A DNA stretch of 64,000 bases from assembly GCA_001600875.1 (NCBI GenBank), contig BCLD01000005.1, positions 861,332 to 925,331 of the forward strand, in the 5' to 3' direction. A model generated the notes under the pieces. It was not told where the DNA came from, did no database searches, and worked only from the letters and a program-made list of their open reading frames with translations. The stretch's first letter is position 1; every line of letters starts with the position of its first letter. The position numbers and the translations under genes are program-made. Below are positions 1 through 13,072 of this stretch, in pieces. Origin of the DNA: Solicoccozyma terricola. Its lineage: Eukaryota; Basidiomycota; Tremellomycetes; Filobasidiales; Piskurozymaceae.

Positions 1-3000
1 TCATGGTGATGAAAATGACCCACTTCGCTCCTACCCACCAAGAGCTGTGCATCCCACTGCTCAAGGTGTTATTCCCGTCGTCGTCGATGATCCCACCAAG
101 GGATCCGGCCCCGATATCAATGACGATCTCCCAGAAAACGACGTTCACTATCAAATGCCAGTCTTTGTCGATCCCAACGAGACGGATGGGATGCCGTCTT
201 TGCTACCTCCAGGTGAAGAAGCAGCTGAAAACTCTGCAAGAGCTTCTGCTCTAGTTCGCGCTCATACCGGTGGTCGAGCTGGTGGTTTCTTGAGGAAGAG
301 GAGGAATAATTTGAAAGCTGTCACAGGGGCCATGGGTTTGACAAAACCGAAAAGCGAGGACGAAAAGAAGATGGATGCTTTCGCTAAGAGATATCCCAAT
401 AGCGTTTCAGGGGCGAACGCGACCGGTAGAACAATCGGTGTGGGTAAAGCACTAGGTGCGACTACTGCACTGGCAGGCGGTGGCGTCCTGGCAAGTTTGC
501 TGTCGCTTTACGACAACGGACTGAACGGACAATCAGGAACTTCCACACCAGGCGGTTCTCAAGCGCCAAGCACAGTCGGCTCCAGCGATGAGGAAAGAGA
601 CCACGATGAGGATCGAAGACGGAGACGGAAACATGAAGAGAAGAAGAGGGGCTGGGCGACTCTCACAGGACACAAGTCCAAGACTGGAGGTGGCGCGCTA
701 GAAGACCGCACATCTCGACCTACCAGCATGGTTGAGTCAACCCGCTCCGACACTCCTGACATGACAGGCAGCCCTGTCCTCTCTCCTACAGAACGCACGT
801 TCAACGAACAATCTCGTTCGAAGAGCCAGGGTTCTCTACGCTCTTTCGGAAGGGATGGATGGGAATCACCACATTTCTTTCAACAGGTCAAGAGGGCCGC
901 AGATAAGATAGGCCTGGATGTGGAATCCAAACATGATAGACCAAAAGCGGCAAGGTCTGGTGCCGGAGTCATGGGGGCTCTCATGCAGAGTACCGGGAAC
1001 CTTACTGGGGCAGCCGCTCCACATCTGTCCACCGTCGGGCCTGCTGCAAAGAGGTCTGGTTACAGGTTGTCTCGGTGAGTAGAACGCTTTGTAGATGCTA
1101 CAACGATGGGTCTGCTTAACCCTTGTTGATTTTGTGGCCTCGTCCGACATGCAGATTCTATCTCGGCGATCCTTCGGAACGCGAGACTCGAGGCAGAGGC
1201 GGATCAGATCCTCCATCGAGGCCGACATCGATGATTGATGACATGCAGCTTACTGGATCACCTGCGTCGAATGACGGGCAGACTGCTGCCAACAACTCCC
1301 CTGCACCCGACAGGACGCAGGAGACTGAGGAGCTGGCAGGTTCTCAACTAGAACCACCCCCTGGCAAACTTAACCGGCCCCACAAACCTTTCAGTCTCAA
1401 GAATTTGGGATCATCGATGACTCACCTGCCGTTGACTCCAGCTGGTGCACGACATGCTGGTCAATGGATGATGGGTCATCGGAGCAATCCGTCGTCGCCA
1501 GCTAACAGCGAGTTCAACGAGAAGAACGGAGATTACTTTGGGGAAAAAATGTCCAGAACTTCGACTTTCATGAGTGAGGATGATCGGAAGAGGAAGGAGT
1601 GGGAACAAGAGAAGAAGAAGCGTAAGAAGGCAAAGGAGAAGAAGAAGGAGCAGGAGATTTTCGTGAGTCAATGTGTGCAATTTGGTCGCAAGATGAGAAT
1701 CTCAAATGTCGTATCTCCTATTGCAACCAGATCATTCAACATGTCGCAGCTATCCTCGCTCGCCAGCAATTCATCCTCAAGCTCGCACGAGCATTCATGA
1801 TGTTCGGCTCTCCATCCCATCGACTAGAAGCTCAGTTGCAGGCAACAGCTCATGTCCTCGAGATCAACTGCCAAGCCGTCTATCTTCCTGGCACCTGCCT
1901 GATCTCCTTCGGCGATCAAGCAACCCACACGTCCGAGACCAAGTTCTTGAAGCAATCTACCGGATTGGATCTTGGCAAACTTCTTGCTACGCACCATCTT
2001 TATTGGGACGTCGTGCATGACAAAATCTCCGTGGACGAAGCGTCTATTCAAATCGACCAATTGATGATTTCCAAGCCGTTGTACGGATTCTGGCAGACCT
2101 TGTTCATTGGAGGAATGTGCAGCGCGTTCATCTGTTGCATGTGAGTTGAATCTATCTCTCCACCAGCGTGGAACTCTGTCGGCTTACAGGCCATCCGTCT
2201 CTACAGCGCATTTTATGGCAGTTTCATCGACGCACTCATCTCCATTCCCCTCGGTGTACTTTTAATCGCTATCCAGCAACTTGCGGCCAAGAACGACCTG
2301 TATTCCAACGTCTTCGAGATCACGGTGGCGACCATCAATTCATTCTTGGCCGCTGCTCTTGCGTCGACCAACAAGTTTTGTTTCACGGCCGTCGTTTCTT
2401 CCTCCATCGTTTTGATTCTCCCCGGATACATCGTCTTGTGTGGTGCTCTGGAACTGGCGTCCCGAAACATCACCTCGGGATCTGTCAGGATTGCATACAG
2501 TATCCTTTACTCTCTGCAGCTCGGCTTTGGGCTTTCCATCGGGGTGACTCTCTACACCAAGATGACGGGCCTTGAAGTACTCAATGCGGCGGACTATGCA
2601 TGTTCCAATACACATTACTTGGGCTGTCCTTGGTACATGCAAAGACCATCCGAATGGTGGTATTTCCTCATCGCGCCGGGATATTCGTTCTGGTTGTCAC
2701 TCAGACAAGGTCAACCAATTATGGCAAAGGAAACACCAGTAATGATTGTTATCGCATGCGCTGGATGGACGTGTAATCACTTTTCGGCCAAGGTGAGTGA
2801 TTAGATGGATAAAGCAAGTCCTGATCTTGACCGAATTGCAATCCGTTTTCTACTAGGCATTCCCCAACCGAGCAGACATAACGAGTATGTGTGGATCATT
2901 CATAGTTGGTCTATTGGGCAACCTCTGGGGCAAATTATACCAAGGGAACAGCTTCGTTGTTATGCTCGTCGGAATTCTATTTCAACTTCCCTCTGGTCTC

Positions 3001-3273
3001 GCCAATGGCGGTATCTTGACGTTTGCTTCATCGACCAACAATGACACTCAGACTACATATTTGAATGGATTCGGAGCGGCTGCTTCTCTGGTCAGTGTAT
3101 CAATCGGTCTGACGTGAGTGCACTGCCGCCTTGGAAAACGAGTTGATAGTCATCTAACGATGAGAGTTTCCTTTGCCCTATCTCACAGAGTCGGGCTATT
3201 CGTGGCAGCAGTCGTGGCGAATCCATTCGGTGGCAGTCGTCGTCGCGGCAAGAATGGAATCTTCAGTTTCTGA
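1..3273 (+). CDS. PRM10-like ThrE-family (DUF1212) membrane transporter, 5' partial
   Basis: The open frame already runs at the left edge (first full codon at base 2), so the N-terminus is missing. Exons can be joined in frame with introns at 1075-1154, 1663-1730, 2141-2206, 2793-2856 and 3114-3188. The stop is TGA at 3271-3273. The first two exons encode a long charged, Ser/Pro-rich and probably disordered region ending in a Lys/Glu-rich stretch. From about base 1731 the protein resembles the ThrE/DUF1212 domain (for example FMMFGSPSHRLEAQL), followed by a second domain of several hydrophobic helices (2207-3240). This two-domain layout is that of the fungal pheromone-regulated membrane protein 10 family, related to bacterial threonine/serine exporters. 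Substrate and membrane in fungi are not established. Family call is firm; function is inferred from family only. Confidence 0.8.
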
Positions 3274-3575
3274 GCCCAGTTTTGGGTCGGATAGTAGACA
3301 GAGAATGTAGATCAAGGGAAGGAGGAAGGAGACAGGACAGAGGACCTGACCCATAGACATTGTATCCATAGAGCATTAGAGGAATGGAGATCAATCCTCT
3401 CGGCCGAAGCAGATGGTACCCGAACAGTCTGCCCCGAATTGTAAACAAACGCGGTGGCGAGATTAGTTGACTCGTGTGAACCATACACATACCAACTGGA
3501 CCTTGTGGTGTATATAACAGACCCTCCTTCCGGCGAGAGTTTGCAAATTCTTGTCACATCAGTTCCGACTTGTAG

Positions 3576-3576
<1 letters not shown>

Positions 3577-3606
<30 letters not shown>
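3577..3606. repeat. (CA)15 microsatellite in a 5' leader
   Basis: An uninterrupted CA dinucleotide run ends nine bases before the ATG at 3615 of the downstream methyltransferase gene. It would therefore lie in the leader of that mRNA, or be its immediate promoter. Confidence 0.9.
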
Positions 3607-3607
<1 letters not shown>

Positions 3608-3614
3608 CGTACTC

Positions 3615-4695
3615 ATGTCCGCCACACAAGCAGCCTCTGCAGCTGCGGCTTCCTTGTCTAATCACGATGCGAATGTCTATCGTGCGAACGCCCATTTTGT
3701 GTATTCTGACGAATTCTCGGCGCCAGTGTTGGCGTTGTTGGATGCTAAACCAGGGGAGAAGATCGTTGATATAGGTAAGCGAGTCCTCGCCTTTCTACCG
3801 TGAGACGAGGGCAAGCTCAAGCAAAGCATGGATGTTATAGGTTGTGGAAGTGGCGAATTGACAACGAAACTTGCCCAGTTTCTGGGAGTGGGCGGGCATG
3901 TGCTGGCAATCGACTCGTCCGAGGATATGGTAAGTAGCACTTCTTCATGTGATTCTCATGCCTTACGATCTCATAATGCTGCCTATGGCTCCCTAGCTCG
4001 TCAAAGCCAAAGCTCTGGCACACGGCACATCCAACATCGCGTTTCTTCCTGCAACTGACATCCAATCATACAAACCTGAACCAAAGGACACTCACGCGTA
4101 CGACGCCGTCTTCAGTAACGCTGTTCTGCATTGGTGCAAACGAGACCCAGGAGGCGTCCTGGAAGCTGCCAAGAAGCTGCTAAAACCAGGTGGCAGGTTT
4201 GCCGTTGAGTTTGGTGGCCATATGAATATGATCGGTATGTCCTTTCCCGAAAAGCAGCCATTATTACGATATTTTGATACGATTTACACAGGTGTGCGTG
4301 GTGCTATACATGGCGCATTGAAGAGGAGAGGAATCGATTCGAGTCCGCTAGATCCGTGGTACTTTCCAACCGTGGAAGACTATACAGAAGTAAGTCGAAA
4401 GGATATTATGGATCGCACCTTGAATGCTGAAGAGGTTCTGGTCCAGCTTCTGGAGGAGCACGGCTTCAAGCCACAATCTGTGTCCCTCCATCCTCGACCT
4501 ACAAAGCTCCCTACCGATCTTCGAGGCTGGCTCATCACCTTCGCTCGTTCTTCCTTCCTCAGTTCGCTCGATGATTCAGAGGCGGAGGAAATCATGAAGG
4601 AGGTGGTGGATGAGTTGACTGTCGATTGTTGCGACTCCAAGGGCAGGTGGGAGGTCATGTATGTTAGGATGAGGGTTTCCGCGATCGCGGCCTGA
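3615..4695 (+). CDS. Class I SAM-dependent methyltransferase (trans-aconitate methyltransferase-like)
   Basis: Four exons are joined by introns 3775-3840, 3930-3996 and 4235-4291, giving about 300 residues. SAM-binding motif I is created across the first splice (VDIGCGSGELT), followed by the acidic loop AIDSSEDM. Further on, FSNAVLHW resembles the post-II motif of Tam/UbiE-type small-molecule methyltransferases. There is no clear signal peptide or membrane segment, so the enzyme is probably soluble. The ATG at 3615 is the first in frame and follows a CA repeat directly. The acceptor could be trans-aconitate or another small acid; the sequence alone does not decide. The neighbouring genes are unrelated. 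Confidence 0.82.
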
Positions 4696-4834
4696 TAGTT
4701 GTAGAGCTTTGTAGAGATGCAGGACAGATCGTTCACGTCGGGAGGGCCACCGAGGGACTCTTCGCTGATCTCTATTCGCGCACCGGTTCACCTGTTCCAT
4801 CGCGAGCGGATATCATGAGGGGATGCCTTCCATG

Positions 4835-6393
4835 TTACGTTTTTCGCCATGAAGGTGCACTGCCCTGCACGATTCTAGCCTGCTCAGAAAAGACTTCTTG
4901 AACATCGGAGTCTTGCTTCCTGCCAGGAATCACAATGTTCGCCTCTTTCCACGAGGCTAGTGACGGCCAAGGCTTTGCTATGGGTGCTCCATCGGTACTC
5001 TGTCTTCCTAACGGCGTTGTGAATGTCGGAGCTCTACCAAGCGCGGCGCTCGTTGATTCTCGAAACGTCTGCATTGATTGAGCAGCTTGGCTCCTCTCGT
5101 ATAGGTGTAGAAAGGAGTCTTCTCGTCGATGGCCTTGACGATTCAACGGCAACATGTCGCCAGGAGGAGAAACAAATGATGTTTGACGACGGTTCGCTTG
5201 TCGCCGTTTGCGACATGTGAGTAGTACGGCTCCGACGATGCACATCACACAGAGACCTGACAGGCATCCCATCACAACACCGACTCTCATATTGCTAGAT
5301 GAAAGACTGGCATCGGCCCCACCTGCGCTTTGTGTCTCCCCGGTGACATGTGTTGCATTGCTAGACATCAACTTGCCGCTTGATGAAGATTCAACGCTCC
5401 TTGAGGTAGATGTTTTGAGGATTAGCCCGGTGGTGGGTTTTACGGAACTTGTCGAGGAGGCAGATGTCACAGAGGGGGATTGAGTGGCGGTTGAAACAGG
5501 TGCCGGCGGTAGGGTCCGAGCTACTGTTACCGAAAATGAGTAGCTCACAGGCCCCGACGGGATGGATCTTTGGTCGGCTAATCATCGCAGATGTGGTGCA
5601 GCTTAGCACAAGGATTATGCTGCTCGGTATGGGCAACGTACGAAGTACCCATTTGCCGCCATTCTGAGGTATATCCGCAAAGAATGGCATGTCAATTGAC
5701 GATTGACTGAAGCCAAGGCTTGCATGTTGACGGTCATCAGGACTGGAAGAAGACCCAGAGTACTTTGGAGAGACTTACCTGCTGCTCGAATAGGTTGGAC
5801 ATTCGGCCGCCCAAAGGTTTTCGGTGAGGTAAGCTTGACTCCCTTGACAGCTATGACGGTAAAATATGTGAGCTCCTTGCAATGCCCTCCGCTGCCTGTG
5901 GTACCTACTATGAGCATGCTGCCTGGAGGTTCGTTCGCCGGAGGTGTCAGCTCGCTGTCTAGTACTGCGCACAAGACCTAAAGACTACGGACCATCAAGT
6001 CGTATGCCACCTGATTGCAGGCGCACAATGTGGCAAATTTCCCACTCGGGGCAGGATAGCTGACATCGACTGAAGCGAGAGGTAGGACATTTACTACCTT
6101 GTAAGTTGGCAGGCAAAGGTAGATAAGCTGTGACAGCACCGTGCTGCAAGTGACTGTAACGTCAGATTCGGAATGTTGGCAACTTCTCAACTCAAGACGC
6201 ACCATGGTGATTCCTTGTTCGAATTAAATGTCAGAGCCGCTGTGCCGTTGCGGGACTGTGGAGTACATGTCACATCGCTAAACTGAGCTGAAGCTGTGGC
6301 GGCCACGATGAGCGCTATGAGAAGTACTTGCAGACGATCGGGTAATGGCATATGTGGTTCTGCGACACCTGTGTTCTCGGTCCTGAACAGCAT
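4835..6393 (-). CDS. Secreted/single-pass membrane protein with Ser/Thr-rich stalk, unknown function
   Basis: I do not recognise this gene. Reading on the minus strand, the start ATG is at 6393 with a hydrophobic signal peptide (LLIALIVAATASA). Introns at 6202-6154 and 6010-5965 keep the frame. The join from 5778 to about 5524 is uncertain: one intron of about 255 bp preserves the frame, but a tiny exon inside it is possible. The mature part has several cysteines, then a Ser/Thr-rich stretch. One transmembrane helix follows (VVMGCLSGLCVMCIVGAVLL), then a basic stop-transfer (CRKRRQANRR) and a cytoplasmic tail of about 125 residues. This layout resembles fungal wall-stress sensors or Mid2-like proteins, but no family motif is visible. 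It could be a lineage-specific surface protein. Confidence 0.6.
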
Positions 6394-6867
6394 GGTTGAA
6401 TGATGTTGTCTCCATACATGTCAACCAATACAGCGCAGATTGCGGCCTTTACGTCCTCTACAAAGGGACGATTCATCTCGCCATTCGAAAACCTGTGCAC
6501 GTCAGTCCAGCTAATCGAGATGCTTCTGCCGAAAGGAGGATCGACAACCCCTGGACCAGCTTGACGTCGAGCGGAGATCAGCGACCGATCCTACGACCAT
6601 TCAAAGCAGGCTAGCAATTGAAGAAAAGGATCGACATTGCTTGGGCCATGATGGCCAGATCGGCGGCGCAGTAACGTGTTTGAAGGATGTCATACAATGG
6701 TCGTTAATTCCTTGACCACGCTGTGGGTTCCGTAAGTCGTAGAATCACCACTTCCCAGGGGGTTCATGTTACAACGCGTCTTTTCGCTTCGCTCGCCAAC
6801 TTGATTCTCTTATCCAAACCGAATCCTTGTTATTTTCCAATTAGCCGCCCATCCATTCGGTACCCGG
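6394..6867. other. Intergenic, no gene seen
   Basis: This 474-bp spacer lies between the start of the membrane-protein gene (6393, -) and the end of the DUF4604 gene (6868, -). It should hold the promoter of the former and the terminator of the latter. Short open frames here have no family resemblance. I see no repeat or RNA gene. Confidence 0.6.
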
Positions 6868-7622
6868 TCATTCATCATCGAAACTCAACAGGCCCTTCTT
6901 CTCCTTCTCCTTCTTCACTTCCTTCTTTTTAAGCTTCGCCGCCTTGACAGGATCTTCTTTGGTCGATAATGATGATGCTTTCCGCTTTGCAGAGAGAGAT
7001 TCGGCGAGTGCGGCGGACTTTGAGATTGATGAGGTGTAGGAATTGGAGGGTTTCGGGGGTTTATTGGCGGGAAGGGTAGTATGAAATGCTTCTAGCGACG
7101 AGGTGTCAGTCTTTGTCGTTTGTTGTGTTTCTACGAAGAGCGGTGTGAGCAGACTTCATTGCGTATTCAGTCGCATAGGAAGAAACGCTCACCACCACGC
7201 TTGGCTGCCATCACCTCCGCTTCTGACATATGTTTCCCTTCTTTCAAAACCACAATTTGAGGTCCATCTCCATCCATCCCACCTCCCCATCGTTCTTCCC
7301 ACTCATCCGTTTCACCATCAACTGCTCTCGCCTTTCCTTTCCCACTATTATCTCCTTCATCGTCACTTCCCCCAGCCCATTTCCCATCTCTCGGCCGTTC
7401 AGGTACCGACTCTCTCACCCTACCATCAGCTCCTCGCCGGACTGGCGATGCTGACCGCCGCGAACCTCCAACGATGACAGCACCGTCCTCGGTAGGAGAG
7501 GGAGAGCGACCTCCGCCGCCCGCGGCTGCTCTTTGCATTTTGGCGAGGAAGGCAGGTACTTGAGGTCGGTATTGCAGACCTTTGAATGCGGAGTTGTTTT
7601 GGCGAGGGTTGGAGCGAGACAT
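6868..7622 (-). CDS. DUF4604 domain protein
   Basis: Two exons (7622-7193 and 7091-6868) are joined by an intron at 7192-7092, giving about 217 residues. The N-terminus (LKGLQY-like AFKGLQYRPQVPAFLAKMQ) and the conserved block PQIVVLKEGKHMSEAEV are typical of the fungal DUF4604 family. The C-terminus ends in a Lys/Glu-rich helix and GLLSFDDE, also typical. I chose the ATG at 7622 because it sits just before the conserved block; an in-frame ATG at 7700 would add 26 residues without family resemblance. The protein is charged, lacks membrane segments and is probably nuclear or cytosolic. Its role is unknown. It shares a 214-bp divergent promoter with the TMEM19 gene. Confidence 0.78.
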
Positions 7623-7836
7623 TGCCGCAGAGGAGGGTAGTGATTGGGTTTGGGCCGATGTAAGCTTGGAGGTGCGAGGAAAGTGATGGTGACAAGACAT
7701 GGCTGCTCAGAGGTTGTTGAAATGAAATAAAATACCGATCCGCGGATCTGTGGTTGTTTACAATTCAGCCGCCTCTCGCTCATGCTGTGTGTCGACCGAC
7801 AACATCGTCGTCACTCACAGCGTGTCATTTTCAATC

Positions 7837-9133
7837 ATGCCACCGTCCATACGTCTCGTACCATTCTGCATCGCTACCCTCCTTGCAGCACATGGGTACC
7901 GTAAAGGCAGTCTATCGTTTTCCGGGGCGATCTCAGCTTTCTTCGTGGGATATCTTCATCTGAGTGGAGACTTGAAGGTCTTTGGAGCGGCGTTGATAGT
8001 CTTCTGTGAGTCTGGGGTCATGGCAGATTCAAGTGCCGTAGGTAGCGGAACACAATAAATTACCCGCATCACTGACATCTTAATACTTGAAAGATCTCAT
8101 CGGCTCTCAAGCGACAAAGGTGAGCTGGATGACGACACCACACGCACGGCAGCTAATCCCATTTTCCATGTCACAGGTCAAAGCTTCAGTCAAAGCTAGA
8201 CTCGAAGAAGGACACGACCCAGATAAGCCAAGCGGGAACCGCAGTGCTACCCAAGTGAGTGGGCATGACGTTTCTCACATCTTGTACAGGCATTGACATC
8301 AGCGAATCATGCCAGGTCATCTCTAATTCCCTCGCTTCATTAGTAGCCGCTATCATGTTCAAACTTGCCTGCTCTTCAGAAGCAAGTGACGTATTCCGTC
8401 GTTGGCTTGGAATATCAGTTTGGGACATCGTAAGCCATTGTCGTCCCAACGCTGTGATACCGCTATTGATGTCGCTCGGGTGTTTTAACAGTATCCTTCG
8501 TATAGGCCCTGTGCCCTCTATGGCAGCATTGACATCTCCAAGATGCATCATATTCTCATCTATGCAGCTCTTGGGTGATTCCAAAATGGCATAGAATCTC
8601 GATTTGGAAGCATGTGGCTGATGACAGAGACCACATACAGCCACTTCGCAACCTGCCTTGGCGATACCCTCGCGTCCGAACTCGGTATTCTCTCCCCTAC
8701 ACCTCCAAGACTCATTACGAATCTCCAACCGTGCAGACCCGGAACTAACGGCGGTGTTTCTCCTCTGGGATTGGCGGTTTCGATAATGGGTGGAACGATA
8801 ATGGGAGTAGTGTTTGCTGTGGATTTGATGTTGGAGAATGGGGGTGCTTGTAGAATCGAGGGTTGGGAGTGGGTCTGGAAGATGATTGGATGGGGAAGTG
8901 CGGCTGGTCTGATCGGGAGCTTGGTGAATCACGTCTTTCGTTGTCTGTTTAAAAAGTCGACCTTTGAGATTTATGAGACACTCTCTACACACAGCTCGAC
9001 TCGATTCTTGGAGCGACTCTCCAACAGACTCTCTTCGATCCAACCACTCAACGCATCCTCACGTCTCGCGAAGCGTTATCCACCCACGCCCCAACTCCGA
9101 AGGGTAAGGAGAAAGAAAGGCCAGCCGTCATAA
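7837..9133 (+). CDS. TMEM19/DUF92 family integral membrane protein
   Basis: Six exons are joined in frame by introns 8006-8093, 8120-8176, 8255-8315, 8430-8491 and 8575-8640. The N-terminal helix carries [20 protein letters not shown], and [10 protein letters not shown] follows. The family hallmarks [10 protein letters not shown] and [10 protein letters not shown] occur in the last third, with several hydrophobic helices. DUF92 includes eukaryotic TMEM19 and the plant plastid protein VTE6 (phytyl-phosphate kinase); in fungi no reaction has been assigned to my knowledge. The C-terminal tail is basic (RRVRRKKGQ). A polyisoprenoid-phosphate or lipid kinase role would be an inference from VTE6. 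Confidence 0.82.
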
Positions 9134-9339
9134 TTGTTTGTGGACGGAATATTCTGGACAATAGTCAGGTTAATCTGATATCTAGTTGTTTAGTGGCTGC
9201 GGGAATGGCATGGGTCGGAAGTTGGTGATGCACATAGAACATATAGAATATACTGCAAAAGTCCCGTGATGACATGTTTCTCGACAAGATACCAGAGCAT
9301 GTGCAGACATCTACAGGGAACATTGAATGACGACACAAA

Positions 9340-12300
9340 TCACGGTCGAAGCTTGGCCTTGATGCTGTCGACGATGAGAGACTGCAGCGACAAAAGCGAT
9401 GGTCAGTGGTGGCGATTTCACTCAATATTGCCGTAACGGAACTCGCCTTATAAGCCTCGACGTCTCCCAAGAACTTCTGTACATGACCCTCTGCGCAGAC
9501 CCAGAGCTGCGAGAATGAACACAGTCCCCATCAGCTCAGCGTGCTCACATAAATCTCTCGAGGATTTCGACCTTACCTGGTTACTCGTAGCACGGATGAA
9601 CCTCTCGTCGTGCGAGATGGAGATGACACCACCCTTATAAGTCTTCAACGCCTCAATAAGGGCATCAATACCCTCAATATCGAGATGATTGGAAGGCTGC
9701 GGGAGAGTTGGACATGAGTGGCTGATTCAAAAAATGATATCCTGATTTGCTTTGTCTCACCTCATCCAACAACAAGATGTGAGGCCTTTGCATACTCAAC
9801 ACCGCGAAAGCAACCCTACTCTTCTGACCTCCAGAAAGCGTTCCAATCTTTTGGAGACCCGTTAGTCCGGTGATTCCGAACGACCCAAGATGAGATCGGT
9901 ATTCCTGTTCGGTTTGACCGGGGAACTTGGTCTGTAAGAAAGCCACGGCTGACTGAGTGACGTCTAGAGAGTCGATGTGCTGTAGGGAGGAATAGCTATG
10001 TATGAATATATATGTACGATCCGACACCGAAGCGAACACTTACATGTTGCGTGAAGTAGGCAACTCGAAGACGACCATTTCGAGTGACACTTCCTTGGAG
10101 AGCCTCAAGGTTTCCGGTCAATAGCTTAATGCTGATAATCCGATATCGTGAGAGTGTCAGGACGGTGACATATACGAAACGCCCGCGCCTCCCGTCTCGG
10201 GACAAACACTTACAGGGTAGATTTACCGGCTCCGTTGGGTCCAATGATGGCAATCCTACTTTCCATCGCCACATCGATGTTGACATCTTTGAGGATGAGT
10301 TTTTCCTTGGTGTATCCAAAGGTGACCTCATTAAGCTGGAGAAGAGGCGGCGATATCTTCTCGGGATCCGGGAATCTGTGCGCAGCCAAGCCCTAGGTCA
10401 GAGACGACGGGTGTCTGAAGAAACAGTAGAAACGTACTTGAAAGTCTCGCTATCATCTTCCTCTGGTGGCTCCAATACCGGCAATTTTTCGAGGACTTTG
10501 ATCTTCGACTGCGCCTGGGGAGCTGTAGCAAAGTGCAGAATCGAAACGGTTAATTTCGGGACTGTTGTGACGACCCTTCCATCCGAAACTGACCTCGATT
10601 TGCGTTGTACCTCCATCGGTCAATGAAAGCCTGTCCCGATACGCTCAACATCATGTTTTGTCGCTCAGAATGGATGGACTAACCTGCAAATGCTGCCTAT
10701 ACTGCAGCTGTGCCTCATACTCTTTCTTTTGGTTCTTTGCCCGTTCCGTCTTGGTAGCGTAGAACTGGCTGAAGTTACCCTTGTAGTAATCAAGACGCTG
10801 GGAATGCTGATGCACGATGTCGGTGGCAACAGCGTCGAGGAACGCTCGGTCATGGGATCTGTCGGTGGGATAGAAAGCGAATAAGTGCTGAATCTGTGGC
10901 GAGAGGCCGAACGAGGACGTACACGACGAGTAATGTGCTCTCCCAGGTCTGCAAATAGTCTTCAAGCCATGCGATGGCATTCAAATCTATAATAAAGTAA
11001 TTGATCAGTACAGGAATTGGTATGGCAAGAGTACCGTTGATTGCTCACCCAACATGTTAGAAGGCTCATCCAACATGAGCAGCTGGAGGTTCCAAGTGTG
11101 TGAGCGTCGAGCACGATTTCAAACACGGGTCAGCGGCAACTTACATCTGGTTTAACGAAAAGCGCTCTTGCCAATGCCAATCGCATTCTACGCAAAGACA
11201 AATTGTCTTGAACACGCTGCACCAAAGGATAAATCGCCTCAGCACTCACCTCCAACCTCCCGAAAACGCCCTCGTCGGCTTCTTCTGATCTTCATCTGTA
11301 AATCCAAGACCAGCCAACAGACTACTTGCCCGCGCAGGACCAGTCTCTGCTTCCATATCCAACAAAGATTTCTGAATCTCACCCAACCTTGCGGTAAGAT
11401 CGTCCTTTTCAGATTCGATTCGAACTGTTTCAGCTTCTCCGAGGTTGGTCTGTTTCTCGAGGGCGTCGAGACGATTCGAGAGGTCGATTTCCTCAGTGAG
11501 TAGTTTGTGTCGCCATACGTCAGCTTGGAGCACAGAGTCGATAGCGGTCGTGTCATCTCCGATGATCTGAAGGGGGAGGTAAAGATTAACAAAGGGATGG
11601 CTCGGGGGCGGAATAACGAGAAGGATCTCACTTCTTGCTCGACGTATAACACTGAAATATGGGTTGGAATAGCGACTTCTCGAAGAGCCAAGTGACGCAA
11701 TAATGTCGATTTTCCGATACCGTTTCGACCGATGACACTTGAAGGGGAAGAAGTGAAAGTCAGCTCTCACACGTATCATCAAGCATGACCTGACGCAAGT
11801 TATTCACCCATAACGACGACCGAACGCCAATGTAAGGGTAGCACCCGATCTGTGCACAGCCCGCGAATCAGTATCCTAAACCCATATCACACTCATCATG
11901 CCCACTCACAGGATCCTATGACTCGCGAAACTAACATCGATACTCGGCAAATGAATATCCTTACTCTTACCTTTCCCTGCACCAGGAGCTTGAAGAGGGT
12001 TAACCTTCATGAACATTTCCTCATATGATTGTTGTTTCTTCTGCATGTCGATCAGTTTAGATCCTTCGAATAGATCACGACCCGCTCGTTTTTCAATCTT
12101 GGCCTGAGGATTATGGGGTTTTAGAAGAGTTGGTTAAATCACAATTGTAACATTTTGTGATGCGGAGGTTTGATATTCACCTTGATCTTTGCTTCTGCTT
12201 TAGCTAGCTTCGCTACATCCACACGAGAAGCCTACCACCAATGGTAATCAAAGAATACCTCATTAGCATTTATCCACCGCCATCGAAAAAAAAAACACGG

Positions 12301-12833
12301 CAACAACAACCCCGCAGCATCACTCACCTGACCCTTCGTATTACTCTCCAAGTCAACAGTCCCACTCAATGCAATTGTATTACTCATCGCTCCTTGTTTC
12401 CTCATATCTATAGTCCTCTCGAGTCGATGTACAGTTTGCCTCACACTCTTACGTGCTCCAGAATCACTCTGCAGTTGCAGATAAGCAGCGAGTCGACCGA
12501 TGCTGAAAGGATCAAGAGGGAGGGTGGGAGGGGAGATCGAAGAATGAGCTCGCTGCGTAAAATTGCATCAGAGTATTGCCAAAACTGGAGCTCACAAATC
12601 ATCTAGTTTCCCTGGACTATCTCGTAAACTCGAATCATCCAACATTGCTCTAATCATCTCTACGATATCATCCACTTCTTCATCTTCATCGTCTACAAGA
12701 CCGTTGATGTATGAAGTTACCGCATCGTCGACGTACGGGAAGTTCTCGCGCTGTGAAGGGTGAAAGTATGAGATACGAACAGTTGGAAGGATGATACAGG
12801 CTCACGCACGATATCTGAAGCGATGCTAGCCAT
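9340..12833 (-). CDS. GCN20: ABCF ATPase GCN20 (ABCF3-type), translation regulator
   Basis: The start ATG at 12833 opens MASIASDI, then an intron leads to RENFPYVDDAV, the GCN20-type N-terminal region. The first ABC cassette has Walker A GRNGIGKSTLL (about 11730-11690), signature AFSGGW (about 11250) and Walker B MLDEPSNMLD (about 11070). The second has GPNGAGKSTL (about 10240), LSGGQKSRVAFA (about 9820) and DEPSNHLDI. The protein ends SIKAKLRP at 9340. There is no membrane domain, as expected for soluble ABCF proteins. Gcn20 acts with Gcn1 on ribosomes to activate the Gcn2 kinase during amino-acid starvation (known from yeast). About ten introns interrupt the gene. It is convergent with the TMEM19 gene and divergent from ARL8 (239-bp shared promoter with a C9 run). 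Confidence 0.92.
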
Positions 12834-13072
12834 GTCGCAAGATGGCAAGATGACGATGTGAAGTGATATCGAATTGTCCTTCGATTCAATCGACCCCCCC
12901 CCTGCAGTGATGTCGGCTCCGAGAAAGTTAGGGAGAGGTGACGAGAAATCCGCGGTGCACCGGTCACTTTCACGTGACATCGAGTCGCACTCCCGTGTCC
13001 CCTGCCCCGCATCACCTCATCGACTAGACGGTATGTGTCCATCGCAACATCCTCTTCCACCGCCATCCCACC

